NCBI RefSeq assembly: GCF_901709675.1
Contig: NC_051107.1
Location: 5,458,001 to 5,522,000, forward strand
Reading direction: 5' to 3'
Length of the DNA stretch: 64,000 bases
Source of the DNA: Syngnathus acus
Lineage: Eukaryota > Chordata > Actinopteri > Syngnathiformes > Syngnathidae
A model generated the notes under the pieces. The model made no database searches and had not been told where the DNA came from. It worked only from the letters and a program-made list of their open reading frames with translations. Of the stretch, positions 25,677-38,000 are shown piece by piece; the first letter of the stretch is position 1, and each line of letters begins with the position of its first letter. Made by a program: the position numbers and the translations under genes.

Positions 25677-25682
25677 TTTATT
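25677..25682 (-). terminator. tfec: Polyadenylation signal of tfec
   Basis: A minus-strand AATAAA lies about 385 bases after the tfec stop codon, followed within some 25 bases by T-rich sequence on the transcript strand. This would give a 3' UTR of roughly 400 bases, 26065 down to about 25660. Confidence 0.55.
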
Positions 25683-26065
25683 ATACTTTCCCCACCCCTA
25701 CTGTGAATAAAAAAGTAGCATGTTAGCATATACACTGTAAATATATTTTAGGATTACACGGGTTAAGCATATATAAATATAAAAACCTGAAAAGGCACAG
25801 CGTTAGTCATGACAGTGAAGACGACTGAATAAGGCACGTCGAGGAAAAAAAAATAAAAATCAGTGTTGACAGGATCTCAGCAGTTCTTTGGAGTCAAAGT
25901 CAGTGTACAGCTACTGCAGTGTTGTCAAAAATTCCGTTTCTCCCTTTTTTCATACGGGTCTGTTTCTGCTGGAAAGGCCGGGAGGTCCATGAGCTGTACA
26001 ATATATACAGAAAAGTTGGCGAGGAAACGTCCCGTGAAGCCTTGTGAAGCCGGCTAGCTTTAGCA

Positions 26066-29000
26066 TTATAGCTCATCGCCCTCCCCTGAGCTGAAGCTGC
26101 TGCGGCGGCTGCTGTCCTTCGAGGCGGCCCGGGGCGAGCCGGACGACAGCAGCGGGTCGACGCCGAACGGGGACAGCGCCTCGTCCATCAGGATCTCATC
26201 CAGCCGCTGCTCGCCTTTGAGAGTGGCGCTGAAGATCTCGGTAAAGTGGGACAGCGGGTCGGAAAAAGTGGTGCAACCGTCGGCGCCCGCCACGTGGTCC
26301 TGCGGCACCGAGATGGGCGGCACTCCGGCCACCACGGTTATCCGCTGTAGATAATCTCCGTTGGGGTCTTCCTGGTAGAGAGGCGGCTGCTGGGGCTGGG
26401 TGGACGACTGCTGTTGCTTGAGGAGGTGCGAATTCAGTTCTGTCGTACCCAATGAGCTCGCCATGTTCGGGAGGCCGTGCGCCCGTGCCTGGATCTCAAG
26501 TTCCTGCGGGAAAACAAAATGGTTTACCCACCAAAAAATAGGGCCATACTTCCTGAGAAGCACCCACATCCATGAACTAGCATTTTTCTTGTCTTGCTTT
26601 ACCTGAATCCTGAGGATAAGCCTCCTGTTGGCCTGCTCCAGCTTCTTCTGGCGACTTTCTAGCTCGCGAGCGTGCTGCTGCTCCTTCTGCAGCCACTTAA
26701 TGTACTCCACCGAAGCCTTCAGGATGGTGCCTTTGTTCCAGCGCATGTCGCTGCACAAAAAAAGACAAATTCTTCAAGATAACCTTTTCTCTAAACCACT
26801 AGAATATTCTCTATCGGTGGGTTTTTTTAACCTCCCCACACTCTTTTATAAGAAATGATGATTTACACATGGCAATTATTCATCCCTGGTCCTTACATGG
26901 GATTCTGAAGAGACTTTAATAGAATAATTAAGTAGCAATGTAGAAAGTCCATTCTCGTACTTCCTCGTGTCTAAAATTAATCCCGGGGGGGGGGGATGAG
27001 CTGAATAAGGTAACTTCAAGATTACCTCCTTTTTTGAAAGGCAAGGTAGTGAAATTGTCATTTTTCTGCAGGTGTGGAGAGCCCAGTTGGATCAAAGCTA
27101 CTAATCTCCTTTATCTCGCCTTAATGGCGCCGCCGTGACATGGCCGACCTTCCATTTAAATGTACGCCAGAGTTCAATTGCTCGAGATGGCCGGCGGATT
27201 CCAATCCAAAGCTCGTACGGAAACAACTTACGGGTCGTTTGACTTTGGTATGAGCGTCCCCAGTTCTTTAATCCTGTAGTTGATGTTGTATCTTCGCCGT
27301 CTTTCGACTGAAAGTCAACAAATAGCAAGTTGGAGCTAAGCTAATCAGTCGGCGGGTTAATCGACGGCGGTTATGGCGCTCACTTAAATTGTGGTTGTCT
27401 TTTTTCTGTCTTTCCTTGGCCATGACCCGTGTGTCGTGTTCTGCGGGGGGAGACAAAGAAAAATGATATTACAAATGGATTAGCCACGCGGTCTGATCCG
27501 GACAAAAAGGTCCAGTCAAGGGAGACACTGAGGGCGCTCAGAGCGGAGGTCGGCCCCAATGTAGCGTCTCCGCCCGTGCATTAGCCTTGGCGGGCTTGAC
27601 CTCTCTCTCACACACACTCGCTCACGCTAGGAATGAATGAGAGCCCAGTTTATCTCTGCAGCTCATTGTGGACAAAAAGTGAGCACTTTTTTAGAAGGGC
27701 CAACTCGGTAATTAAGGCGAATTTACTAAGCGGCCTTGGAGAGGGGCAAGAAACTGCCAGCGCATTTATATTTGTATTCACATTCTTGCAAATTAGGGAG
27801 TTGAAATTGGATTTGCCAATTTGTTGATTCAATCAAGACAATTTGGAGTGCGTGGAGGTGCAGATTGTCCTCTCCGTGCCCGCGCTCCACTGAGAATGGA
27901 GGCTTCTTCCGGGCATACGTTGGATTTCCCAAATGGTTTAGGCCTCTTTGCTTGATGCAGCATATTCACATGTCTCAGTGTGTGTGGTTTTTTTTGTTTT
28001 TTTTTTACTTCAATCAGGTTCAATCAGGTTTATTTAGGAGAAATTGTGTAGAATAGCTTTTTTATTTAATTTTTATTTATTTTTAAACCAACAGGATTTC
28101 AATCAGGTTGATATATTTAGGAGAAATTGTGTAGAATAGCTTTTTTATTTTTCATTTTTTTCATTTTTTTTCTAAACCTATAGGATTTCAATCATGTTGA
28201 TATATTTAGGAGAAATTGTGTAGTTTTAGTTCAATCAGGTTCAATCAGCTTAATATATTTAGGAGAAATTGTGTAGAATAGCTTTTTTATTTATTTTTAT
28301 TTATTTTTATTTTTTTTTAAACCAACAGGATTTCAATCAGGTTGATATATTTAGGAAAAATTGTGTAGAATAGCTTTTTTATTTATTTTTCTTTTTTTTT
28401 TCTTTTTTTTATTAAACCAATAGGATTTCAATCATGTTGATATATTTAGGAGAAATTATAGCTCGTGAAAAAAATGAACCTTTTTTTTTTAGTTTATTTT
28501 TTGTTATCTTATTTCTACTTTGTCGTCATCAAATTGCTCGTATTTGTTAAGACTATGGTATGAGTTCATACCTGTGTATTCCCTTTTTACTGTGAGCTTT
28601 GTGGGGTTAGATGTTGGACTCAGTCCACCGTTAGGGGGGTTCATACCTTGTTCACCCCCATACACGTCCAGCATGCTGCTACTGAGGGACACCTGTTGGT
28701 AACAAAAAGAGACAAATGGGTCACTCGGAGGATCCAATTGGACTGGGTAGAAGAATCCTCCCGTCGCAAGGCAAAACAACTTAACACCAAGAAAGGTCCT
28801 AAAAAAAAGTTGATTACCACGACCTCCATTCAGACGGCTCCCGCCCTTTGACCTCGGCTAATGCCCCATTTTCAAACCCCTTCCGCCCCACACAGAGATG
28901 GGCTCTGTTTTGAAAATAGCATTTGGTTTGATGCTGGGTCAACAGCAAAACTGTTTTTCTCCGCCTGTCGTTTTTGTCTGAGGATGCAAATCGTGATAAC

Positions 29001-32000
29001 GCCATTTTACGGATGGTTCTGGATTTCAAGATGTGGCGTGCCAGCCACCACATGTGTGTCTAATTTGCATTTGTGTACTTATGGGAACATGGGAAAGTCC
29101 CGCCTTGAGTATTCTGGGCTGAAGAAACAAAACATTTTTCCCCCTCATTATCTCCTCGAGATGGAAGAAGGAGAGGAGGAAAGCTTATCGAAAAGATTCC
29201 TCCCATAACTTCTGAACGCATTGTGTTGACAAAGTGAGAAATCGGTCTGACTAATATATTTGGTCACGACGTCATTCCTGAGCATTCCCATTCGTGTTAA
29301 GAACCCGAGAATATTTTCCTTTGAAGCTGATTAACCAGGCCTTATCTCCGCCACCCCCGCCTTTCCACTGTTGTGGTATCTTTGAAAGCTCCATGTCACT
29401 TTATCAATCAGAATGATCCTTCCTGCTGCTCTTAGAATTCATCACTAGATTCCCACTGACCTTATTCTGGATTTGTCATGTTGTCCAGCAGAAAGATTTT
29501 GTCATTGGCATCAACTTTGGAGGCTTTACTTGACCAGCAATGATCTTCTTGACTGATGTGAGAACTGTTGCTAAGCCCTGATGAACTTTGACTCATCTCT
29601 CGACTTAAGCTGACCTCAAAGATAGCGCTCCCCCCTTCAACCTCACCCCCAAGACCAGCCTTCTCACTTTTTCCCAAGCTGCCACCTTCCATTTCTGGTG
29701 TCCCGATTTACCTTTTTTTAAAAAAGGAGATGATAGATCCTACTAGACTTACATTGTTTTGCATCAGGATGTTCGACTCCATGCAATCCAAGCCTCCATC
29801 CTTGAAGCCCGATTCAAGACTGATAAGATCATCAATCACTTCATCCATTGGGAACTAAAAGAACAAAAGTCATAAGAGTGGATGAAAGACTGAGACCCGA
29901 AAATTGTTGAGGTCCACCTGAACGAGGGACTTTCTCATCCAATAATGGGAAAGTCTTAAGTTAGCACATTGTTTTGGGAAAAACGTCTGTCATCAAAGTT
30001 CCTCCTGCGAGAGACTATTTCGTCAGAGATGACAAAGTCTGAAGTTATTGACGAGCACATCAGATAAATGGACTTCCTGGACAGTATTTTTTCCCCCAAA
30101 CAACCTTTCCCTCTTATCTGGATAAAAGAATGTGGGAGGACTGAGAAGAGTCACTCGCAGTAATAACCGAAATAACCGCAGATCAGAATGCTTTCAAAGC
30201 CAATGACGGGAAAATGTGTCAGCGAGTTCGTCCCCCGAGCAATTTCACTTCCTTCCAGTCAGCAAAACAAACTTTCATTTCTGCGCAAGGCGCTCACCTC
30301 GCCGTCGTGGTTGGCCATGGTCATTAGGGTGACGGGGCTGTCGGGGTTGCTGCCGTCGTTGACGGATCCCATGTGTCCGTTCCTCATGATGGGCACGGTG
30401 GGTAGCGGCTGGCCGGGGGCGTGGGGGTGGGGCACGGCGTGGCCCTGCGCCGACGAGGCCAACTTTGAACCCAGCGTCAGGTACTGCTTGACCTGCTGGC
30501 TCTGGCTCTGATGGAGGTGGAACTTGGTGTTGTCCAGTTGACTCTGTACCTGCAGAAGTTGGACACGTTGTGACTAACATATATCGCGCAGGTGCAGATG
30601 ATCTCACTGGGGATGCAGAACTGGTCGTGAGTCACGACTTTGTCATTTCTACGCAGCTGGGTTGCATTTTCTCGAAAATGACTTCACTCATAATAGAACT
30701 GACAATCATTCTTTAGATCTACCGTAAACACGTACGATCAGTTGACCAAAACCAAGACTGAATTTCAACGCTCTTACGTTTGAAGCTCTTGTCGCATCCC
30801 GCATGGTGTAGTAGCCGCAGTCAGATAAGTGTGGCATTCTCAAAAAGTCTTCCGATTGAGTTTGTTTGCTCGGAGCAGCAAAGACAAGTTTAAGGATGCG
30901 AGTCTGCTGCTTCTGCCCGTTGCTCTCCTGTTGATCTTCTGGCTCCTTAATGACTCGGTGTCCCTCGTCTTGTCTTTATAAAGGGGCCCCTAAGTGAACT
31001 AATTAGGCCCAAAGCTTGGGATAAGCCTTCATGTTGCATAGCATGACAATCACTTCAAATGGCCCAGCTGTCAGATCACCCGGGGTTTCATCACTGCGGG
31101 ACGTCTGCCATTCGCTAGGACCGCCCCCTTTTTGTCTGAGCGGCCAATCGGCGCTCACCTCCCGAGGTCCTCTTTTGCCTGCTCCAGGGGTTTGCGGCAG
31201 CACAAATGACCCTTGTTCTCCAATCGGGGTTTTAAATAACTCCACTAATGCCATTTTTAGTCGTTTGTCGCCGTCAATGCGGAGAGCTCAGAACGATCGG
31301 TTACGCCGACAATAAAACAATTTGGAGGTCCTGAGCGAGAATACGTGGACTATTTTCAGAAGTAATATTTCATTGAATTATTCGATTGACAATGCGACTC
31401 TCTGTCGTGACTTTATGGCCCGCGAACTATTTAGAGATAATCGAATAATGTGTGTATTGTAAGCAAGAGTTTGAAATACAAATGTCTATCGTAGGTAAAA
31501 GAAAATGATCTGAACTTGCCTGAACTTTGTCTCAATGAGGATCGTTTTCCATGACGGAACTACAAGAATCATTCCATTGCCGCTTGACCTTTTTGACTGG
31601 TCGAGCACCGATATGGTTTTTTTTTTTTCTCAGAAGAATGTTTGCTAACCGTTGCATTGATGACGCAATCTTCAGGATATCCGCTCTTAGGAATAATAAC
31701 GGCGCTTTTTGTTCCGAGGCTGTGTGACACCATTTGTGTTCATTAGCTTCAATGCTACATTATTAGCCGTAGAGAAGAATCATCAATTCAGGTTGTTTCT
31801 GGAGTTTTTGTCTCAGTTCCTCCCGTACCGTCTTGAGAAAACACTTATCGATATTATCACGAATAAACCAATTGCAGAACTCACAGTGTAATATGAAACC
31901 TTTAGGTTCTCTTCGTTTTTAAAGCGACACAAGGTAGTATTAGTTCCTCACCGGGACACAGAGTTCCTTAAATTACTACACAGTCAAGTTTCAGATTGAG

Positions 32001-35000
32001 GTGCTCGGAGGAAGGTCAGATTTTTTTCAAATGTAAATCATTTGTAGACAAATGTGAAGTCTGACCATACGGTGAAAATCAATTTTGAGCATCCTCGCCA
32101 CAATGCTCGTCTTGTCAGTGGTCACTGAGAACTCTTATCTCTCTCAACAAGATGCCGGTTGTTAGTCAATCTATTTTCTTTTTTCCAACGCCGCCGTCTT
32201 ATACGTGCGTGTGTGTGAGCTGACTGTTCTGGTTTCACTTTGCCATTTTCGCTACTGTAAATGACGGAGACGCGCTTGTTATCCACTTAAAGGAATCTGA
32301 TTAGATTGGAGAGGTTACGGTGCTTCAGTCACCGAAGCTGAACTCCACAATGGTGCGTCTGTGTAAGTGGGAAGAGGACATGCCAGAGGATTATCAGCGG
32401 TCCGACACACACAAACACACACACACACTCGCTGGGATAGCAATGGGAGAAGAATTCAGTCAATCTGGGCCCAAGTTTGGGATTTTTCTGGGTTTGAGAC
32501 ACTTGAGTGTTTCTCTTTGGGGAGTTGTGCTGGCACCTGCTGCAACAATTGTGGCAGTGTTTGAGTTCACTGGCTGATGTTTTGTTTTGCAGGCATTCGC
32601 ACACTTTTCCTGGCATGCCAACTTTAAGTGGCTCAAATGTCGAATTGAGCAACAACAACGAAAGCTGGCGTCAGTGAATTCAATTGCAAGTTGTAGAGAT
32701 TTTCGTTTTTGTCACCCAAACAAGAGAGCCCAAACGGAATGTCGTGATGATGCAAACTAAGCCGGGCAAAAAATGCAAAAACCTCCGTCGTGGCCTTCGT
32801 AACTCAGGATAAGATTAGACTCGGAAATAAAAACAAAGTTATTGTAGGGCTTATATTCTTGTGCAACAAAGTTTCAGTCTTGCTTAAGTTCTCCTTTCAC
32901 TTCAGAAAAATCCAGCTGCTTATGAAAGACCGGCCAACGTGAACCCATTATGGGCAAACACGAGCGACATCTTTGTTATTGTTGAGTTTTGATTTAAGTC
33001 TGTTGTTTTGTTTCAAAAAAAAATGTAAACAGATGTCTGGGAGTAATCATGGCAAATTTTGACAGGCCCCATAAAATGATCCAGCGGGGCCAGATCGGGC
33101 CCCTGAGCCTTATGTTTGACAAAAGAGCTGCAGGAGATTCCCATTCATTTCTATGCGATGACTCGAGCTAGCTATCCAAGCTAAGCGGATGGTAACGCTT
33201 TACCTTTACGCTGTTGTAGTTACTTCCGAACACGAGTGAGCGGCATTTCTTTACGTCCCCCCCCTCCCCTCAGCCTCGCCCCCTACCTGCAGCAGCTGAA
33301 TCTCCGTCAATGCGACCACTTTGACCACGCAACGTCGACTCATGGCGCCCGCGCTTTCTCCCATCGCCGAGTGCAAAGCGCAAATTTGAGAGCCGAGCTC
33401 TCTGAGCGAGATGAGGGAAGAGGAAGAAGAAGAGATCCCGCAGCCTCTTTCCTGCACTTTGCAGAAATATCAGCGAGGAAAGGAAGGCATGACACATCAG
33501 CTTATTCGGGGAGCAACACGGGCCGCTTCCTCTCTGTGTGTGTGTTTGAGGAAAAAAAACCTGACAGAAGCAGAAACACCAACGGCGGTTGGGCTAGCGA
33601 GATGCTAATAAGTTGCTTCTGCATGCACATCACCGCACTTTTCCTTCCTGCAGAAAATTCAGCACATTCTGCCAGGTTATCTCCATGACAGCCACTTCCC
33701 TTGTCAGGCCTTTTTTTTTTTTTTTTTTTTTCTTTCAAGCAGACCAGATAACCGCACTCACACAAAAAACTTTTACGACCCCCCCCCTTTAACTCATTCA
33801 CTGCCAACACAGTCTTTGACGTCTAGAACCGTCAATGGCACTGAATGAGTTAAAAAAAACACATATCAAAAAGTCTGAGAAAAATCAAAAGCATAAAAAA
33901 AAAAGTTTTCCTCTGACTTATTTCTCCCTACTCGGTAAAGCAATTCCATTTAACGTTTACACAGTAAGCAAATATGGCCGCCACTGATAAAGTTTCCCAT
34001 TAATGCGCATCCATCTCGGCATTATTTTAACCACCGTGACCAAAGGACTGTCTCGCCGCCATCTGAGGCTCATGTTTGACTCGCGTGTCCATGTGAGCAG
34101 CGCCGGGCGCCTGACTGTAAATCACATTTCATTGATCATTATGACGCTTGATCACATTTATTTTTTATCTGTACTTCTTGTCCGTTCTTCGAAGAAAAGC
34201 ACACGGCAATTTTGTGATTAAATCAACAGGAAGTGAGCAAATTTTTGATTAATATTGCCATTTTTTTTTCCCTGCTGTGCATTTTGATTTCTTCACTTGT
34301 GTCATATGCTGAATGAAAATTCCACTTTTTTTGGGGGGGGGGGGGGGGGGCGGAGCCACAAGTGCTCACCTTTGTTAGTGGCCCGGCCGGCGCACGCGGC
34401 ATGTTTTAAACATCAGGGACTTCTTGTAACAGCCGGCCCGGCTTCTGAGGCCTTGCATCAAAGTGCGGCTCGCACATCTGACGACTGTTTTATCCTGCTA
34501 GAAAAGGAATGCGTAATGGACACGCGGCACCGCTGCACTTTTAATGATCCTCGTATGAATTAAATATAGAAGCCATTTTAACCGGATGACACGGGGGAAA
34601 CTGTGTGCTTATTGTTAATATCCCAATCAGGGGAATGTTTTGTCGGTTTGAAATTCGGCCTCACCGTTGCCAAAACGTACATTTTTAAAATAAATCTCGA
34701 TTTTACTGCGGGAGAAAAAAAAAATGGCCGACCACTCGTGCACCTCCGATCGTACAATGAAAGCAACCCAAAATTAGATCATAAGAGACGAGGGAACTCG
34801 AGAAGATTTAACGGAGCACAGAAGTTAGTAGAATTGTCAAAACGGATCTTTGATTTCGAGGCAAATTTGAATAACTGGAACCAGCAGCAAAAAAAAAAAA
34901 AAAATTCCATGAATGAATTGTCAAGTCTGAACTTTGAAGTGACATGAAAAATGGCATCGTATTCACCCTAACTGCATTTGTGAAGCACTGTTCAAAAGCT

Positions 35001-38000
35001 TTTCGGGTGAACAAATGTTGATTACACCTCCCCCCCCCTCCCCGACTTTGCTTTTAACTCGATTGTGGCAAATGAAATAATGCAATAGCTTTTTAATGAG
35101 AACTAAGCAGAAAATTAAATCAAGCTTTGACCTTACCCGAACTAATATTATACGGTTTGTGCTGTGGATACAAAGAGCGGCTTGTGTTTTGCTCGGCTAG
35201 GCTATCTTAGCGCCAGCCTTCAAGGCCTTCCCCAAAAACTTTCAAAAGCACAGAGCGCCATTTACAACATACAAAATGGCGAGAATTTAGTCAACCCTCA
35301 AAACATAGAGCCACTGAGGGGCTAAACCAGGAAGACATTTAAAAAATGAAAAAGGACCAAGAGTTGACCCTTGGGGCACTCCGCAAGAAAGTGCGATTCC
35401 TGTTTTAATATATATTCTGGGATCTGAAAGGAAATGCCAATGTTTTCGTGTGATTTTTATAAAGTTGATATCAAAATGGAGAGACATTTTGTCTCTGCGG
35501 TACTTTTAGTAAGCTAAGTCAATGCCTGTGCGCCAATAAAGCTAAAAAAAACAACCTGGAATAACCTCAAACTTTCCCTCTCATCAGTCATTTCTTAAAA
35601 AATATGTCGGCATTTACATATTTGCGCACTTCACTCCGTCTTCTTCTCATCTTCTCTGCCTTGATGTTTGTCTGTGTGGCTCTCTTGATGGGCTTTGCCG
35701 CCGCCGCCGCCGCCGTCTATCTCTTCATCTGCGCTTACACCTGCGCGAGGCTAACGTGAGACGACACCCATCTTTTTCATCACAATGGGGAGCCCGAGAG
35801 ACCAAAAGACTCACATTAAAAGCCTGTTTCAGGGTATTAATTGCTTGACATGACTCACCCAGGTATGGGAAACCTTGCAATTAAACCGAGCGAAATACTT
35901 TGACGTCTGAACCAATCACGTGTCGGAGGCACGCAAAGTTTCTGTCGCCAAAAAGTCGGAATACCGTAGTAAAACATCATTGTGAAAAAAATTTGTTCCG
36001 GAAAGTTGTGCATAATAATTATTATTTGTCAAACAACTTCAGCGACAACAGTCTTCAATTATAATTTTTTTTCAAATGTACCAGAAACTTCGACATCACT
36101 CCGGATGAGAAATCTTAATAATGATATATATAACAAAGCTGCTCTTTCTGCGGGACAGCCACATGGCGCCGTCGTAAAATTTGACATTCTGATAGGGAAT
36201 GGTCAAATAAAACCAAGACGCCAGCGATCATCTGCGTGACCCGCCCGTCTTTCTCGTTATTTATGCAAAGTAGGTGCGTCACGGTCATGTGTCACGTACG
36301 TACCTGCCCATACCAGTTATATTCCAACATGGTGTCCCAACACCACAACACGCACGTCCAATTTCCAAAAGGGGTGACGGGAATAAACGCGGTCAAGTTG
36401 TTGCGCGAGCGTTAGCGTTCACACATGTCCGCATGCGCCGGCGACTTCTGATTGGCAAGCCTTGGCTGTAGAATTTGGGCACTCCCAGAGCTTCTGACCT
36501 GTTGATAATGAACCTGAACCCATTATTTTGAGTCAATGAATTGAAAGAAATAGGGCAAGGAATGAAAGCCGCAAGGCCAATTAACGGCATTCTTGGATGT
36601 ATTATGCCCAGCCCGCCGCTCAGGCAGACCACTTTTGCGCTTTTTGTCTTTATCCCTTTCTGTTATTCATTAATTATTCCGAGCAGGGTCGGGGGTCACG
36701 TGGCTAATTGCGCTAGCCGTCTTGGTCTCTCTCTCGACGCTAGGACGACACGAGATTGGCGTTTCCTGATGGCGCTGCTTTGAATTAAAAAAAAACATGC
36801 TATGTATGTAATCTTGACAAATTTTCAAACGTGACGCCGCTACGAATATCGGGCGTATTGGGGGCTGGCCGAGGCCTCGTCAGGTTAAGTACGAGACCTC
36901 ACACGCATTCCGTACGTTTTAATGAGGCTTTATAACATTTGACTCCTCCATTTGACGTCCAAATTATTTTCTCCCCAAAAAAATCTTTTGATACATTTCC
37001 GACTGGCAGTGGTTTCTCACGTACGTCCGCGTGGAGCTCCTCAGGTTCCCAGAACTACAGAGGCGGGTTTGTGCCTGTGGATTTGTCACAGTCTGAGCCA
37101 CTTTTAACGGGCCATTGGCAACGCATTGCTCAGTTTAGGGTAACTGCGAGTCACATTGTCCCGCACGGGAAGGAGGAGCCTTTCGACGATGACCTTTCAA
37201 CTATTATATACACGCTCGTGTTTGATAAAGACTGACGTTCAAACGGGACAAGTAGGAAACCAAATGAAATTCGATTTTGCCTAGTGATAACAGAGTAATC
37301 CCATTAGGAAAAACTTATTGTCTGTAATGTCAATTCCCCTTTTAACGTGATTATAAGATAGACCACAGTTTTGCTATCCCATAGAGTCTGGGAATCCCTT
37401 CATCTCGTCCTCGGATGTCTTTTGTATCGCCAGCGTCTGATTTTGGAGTCATTTGGAGCGTCCAATCAGAGGACTCCCCTTTGTTTTGTTTTTTTAATAA
37501 TGGCGTTTGTTGCAATTTTTCACACAGATGGGAACGGCGCCTGCCTGCCTTCCAATTAAAACCTGAAAATTGCTAATTATCAACATTATCAGTATGTATT
37601 GGAAAAAAATGCTTAGGAAGGCCAAATAAGGTCACAAGCCTTTGCTGTCCTTCCTCCTGTTGTCTCTTCAAACCTTTTGGAAGTGTTTTCTACCTTGGAC
37701 GCTACCGGCCAAACGCTGACCCCTTCTGACCTCCACTAATCATAAAACCAATCTCTGTCGCTCGTCTCATTTCCGAAGACGGCGTCACGGAATGGTCACA
37801 AGTGTGGAGCATCCATGAAGGTCATTTTATCATCACAAGGCCAACACAACTCCAATATTGAACCCGGATTTTTAGCAGAGGAACAAATGCATTGTGCCAC
37901 TTCCTGATGCTTTTAATCCACATCATTCTTTCTTTATGACTTGACTGCCAAAAAAAAACGATCACATCGCTATTGGTTTAAATGTCTCTATTGTGTAGTA

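Noticed and set aside
26066-28692. mitf, tfeb or tfe3 as identity of the bHLH gene
   Set aside because: INYR in the b[12 protein letters not shown] and the SSGEGDEL end are closer to TFEC than to the other three paralogues.
29462-29692. Minus-strand Ser-rich 76-codon open frame between tfec exons 3 and 4
   Set aside because: No matching acceptor and donor in phase and no counterpart in the MiT/TFE family. A cryptic exon cannot be excluded.
33236-33688. Plus-strand open frame of 150 codons in tfec intron 1
   Set aside because: No family match, competing frames on the other strand, simple-sequence stretches. Treated as chance.
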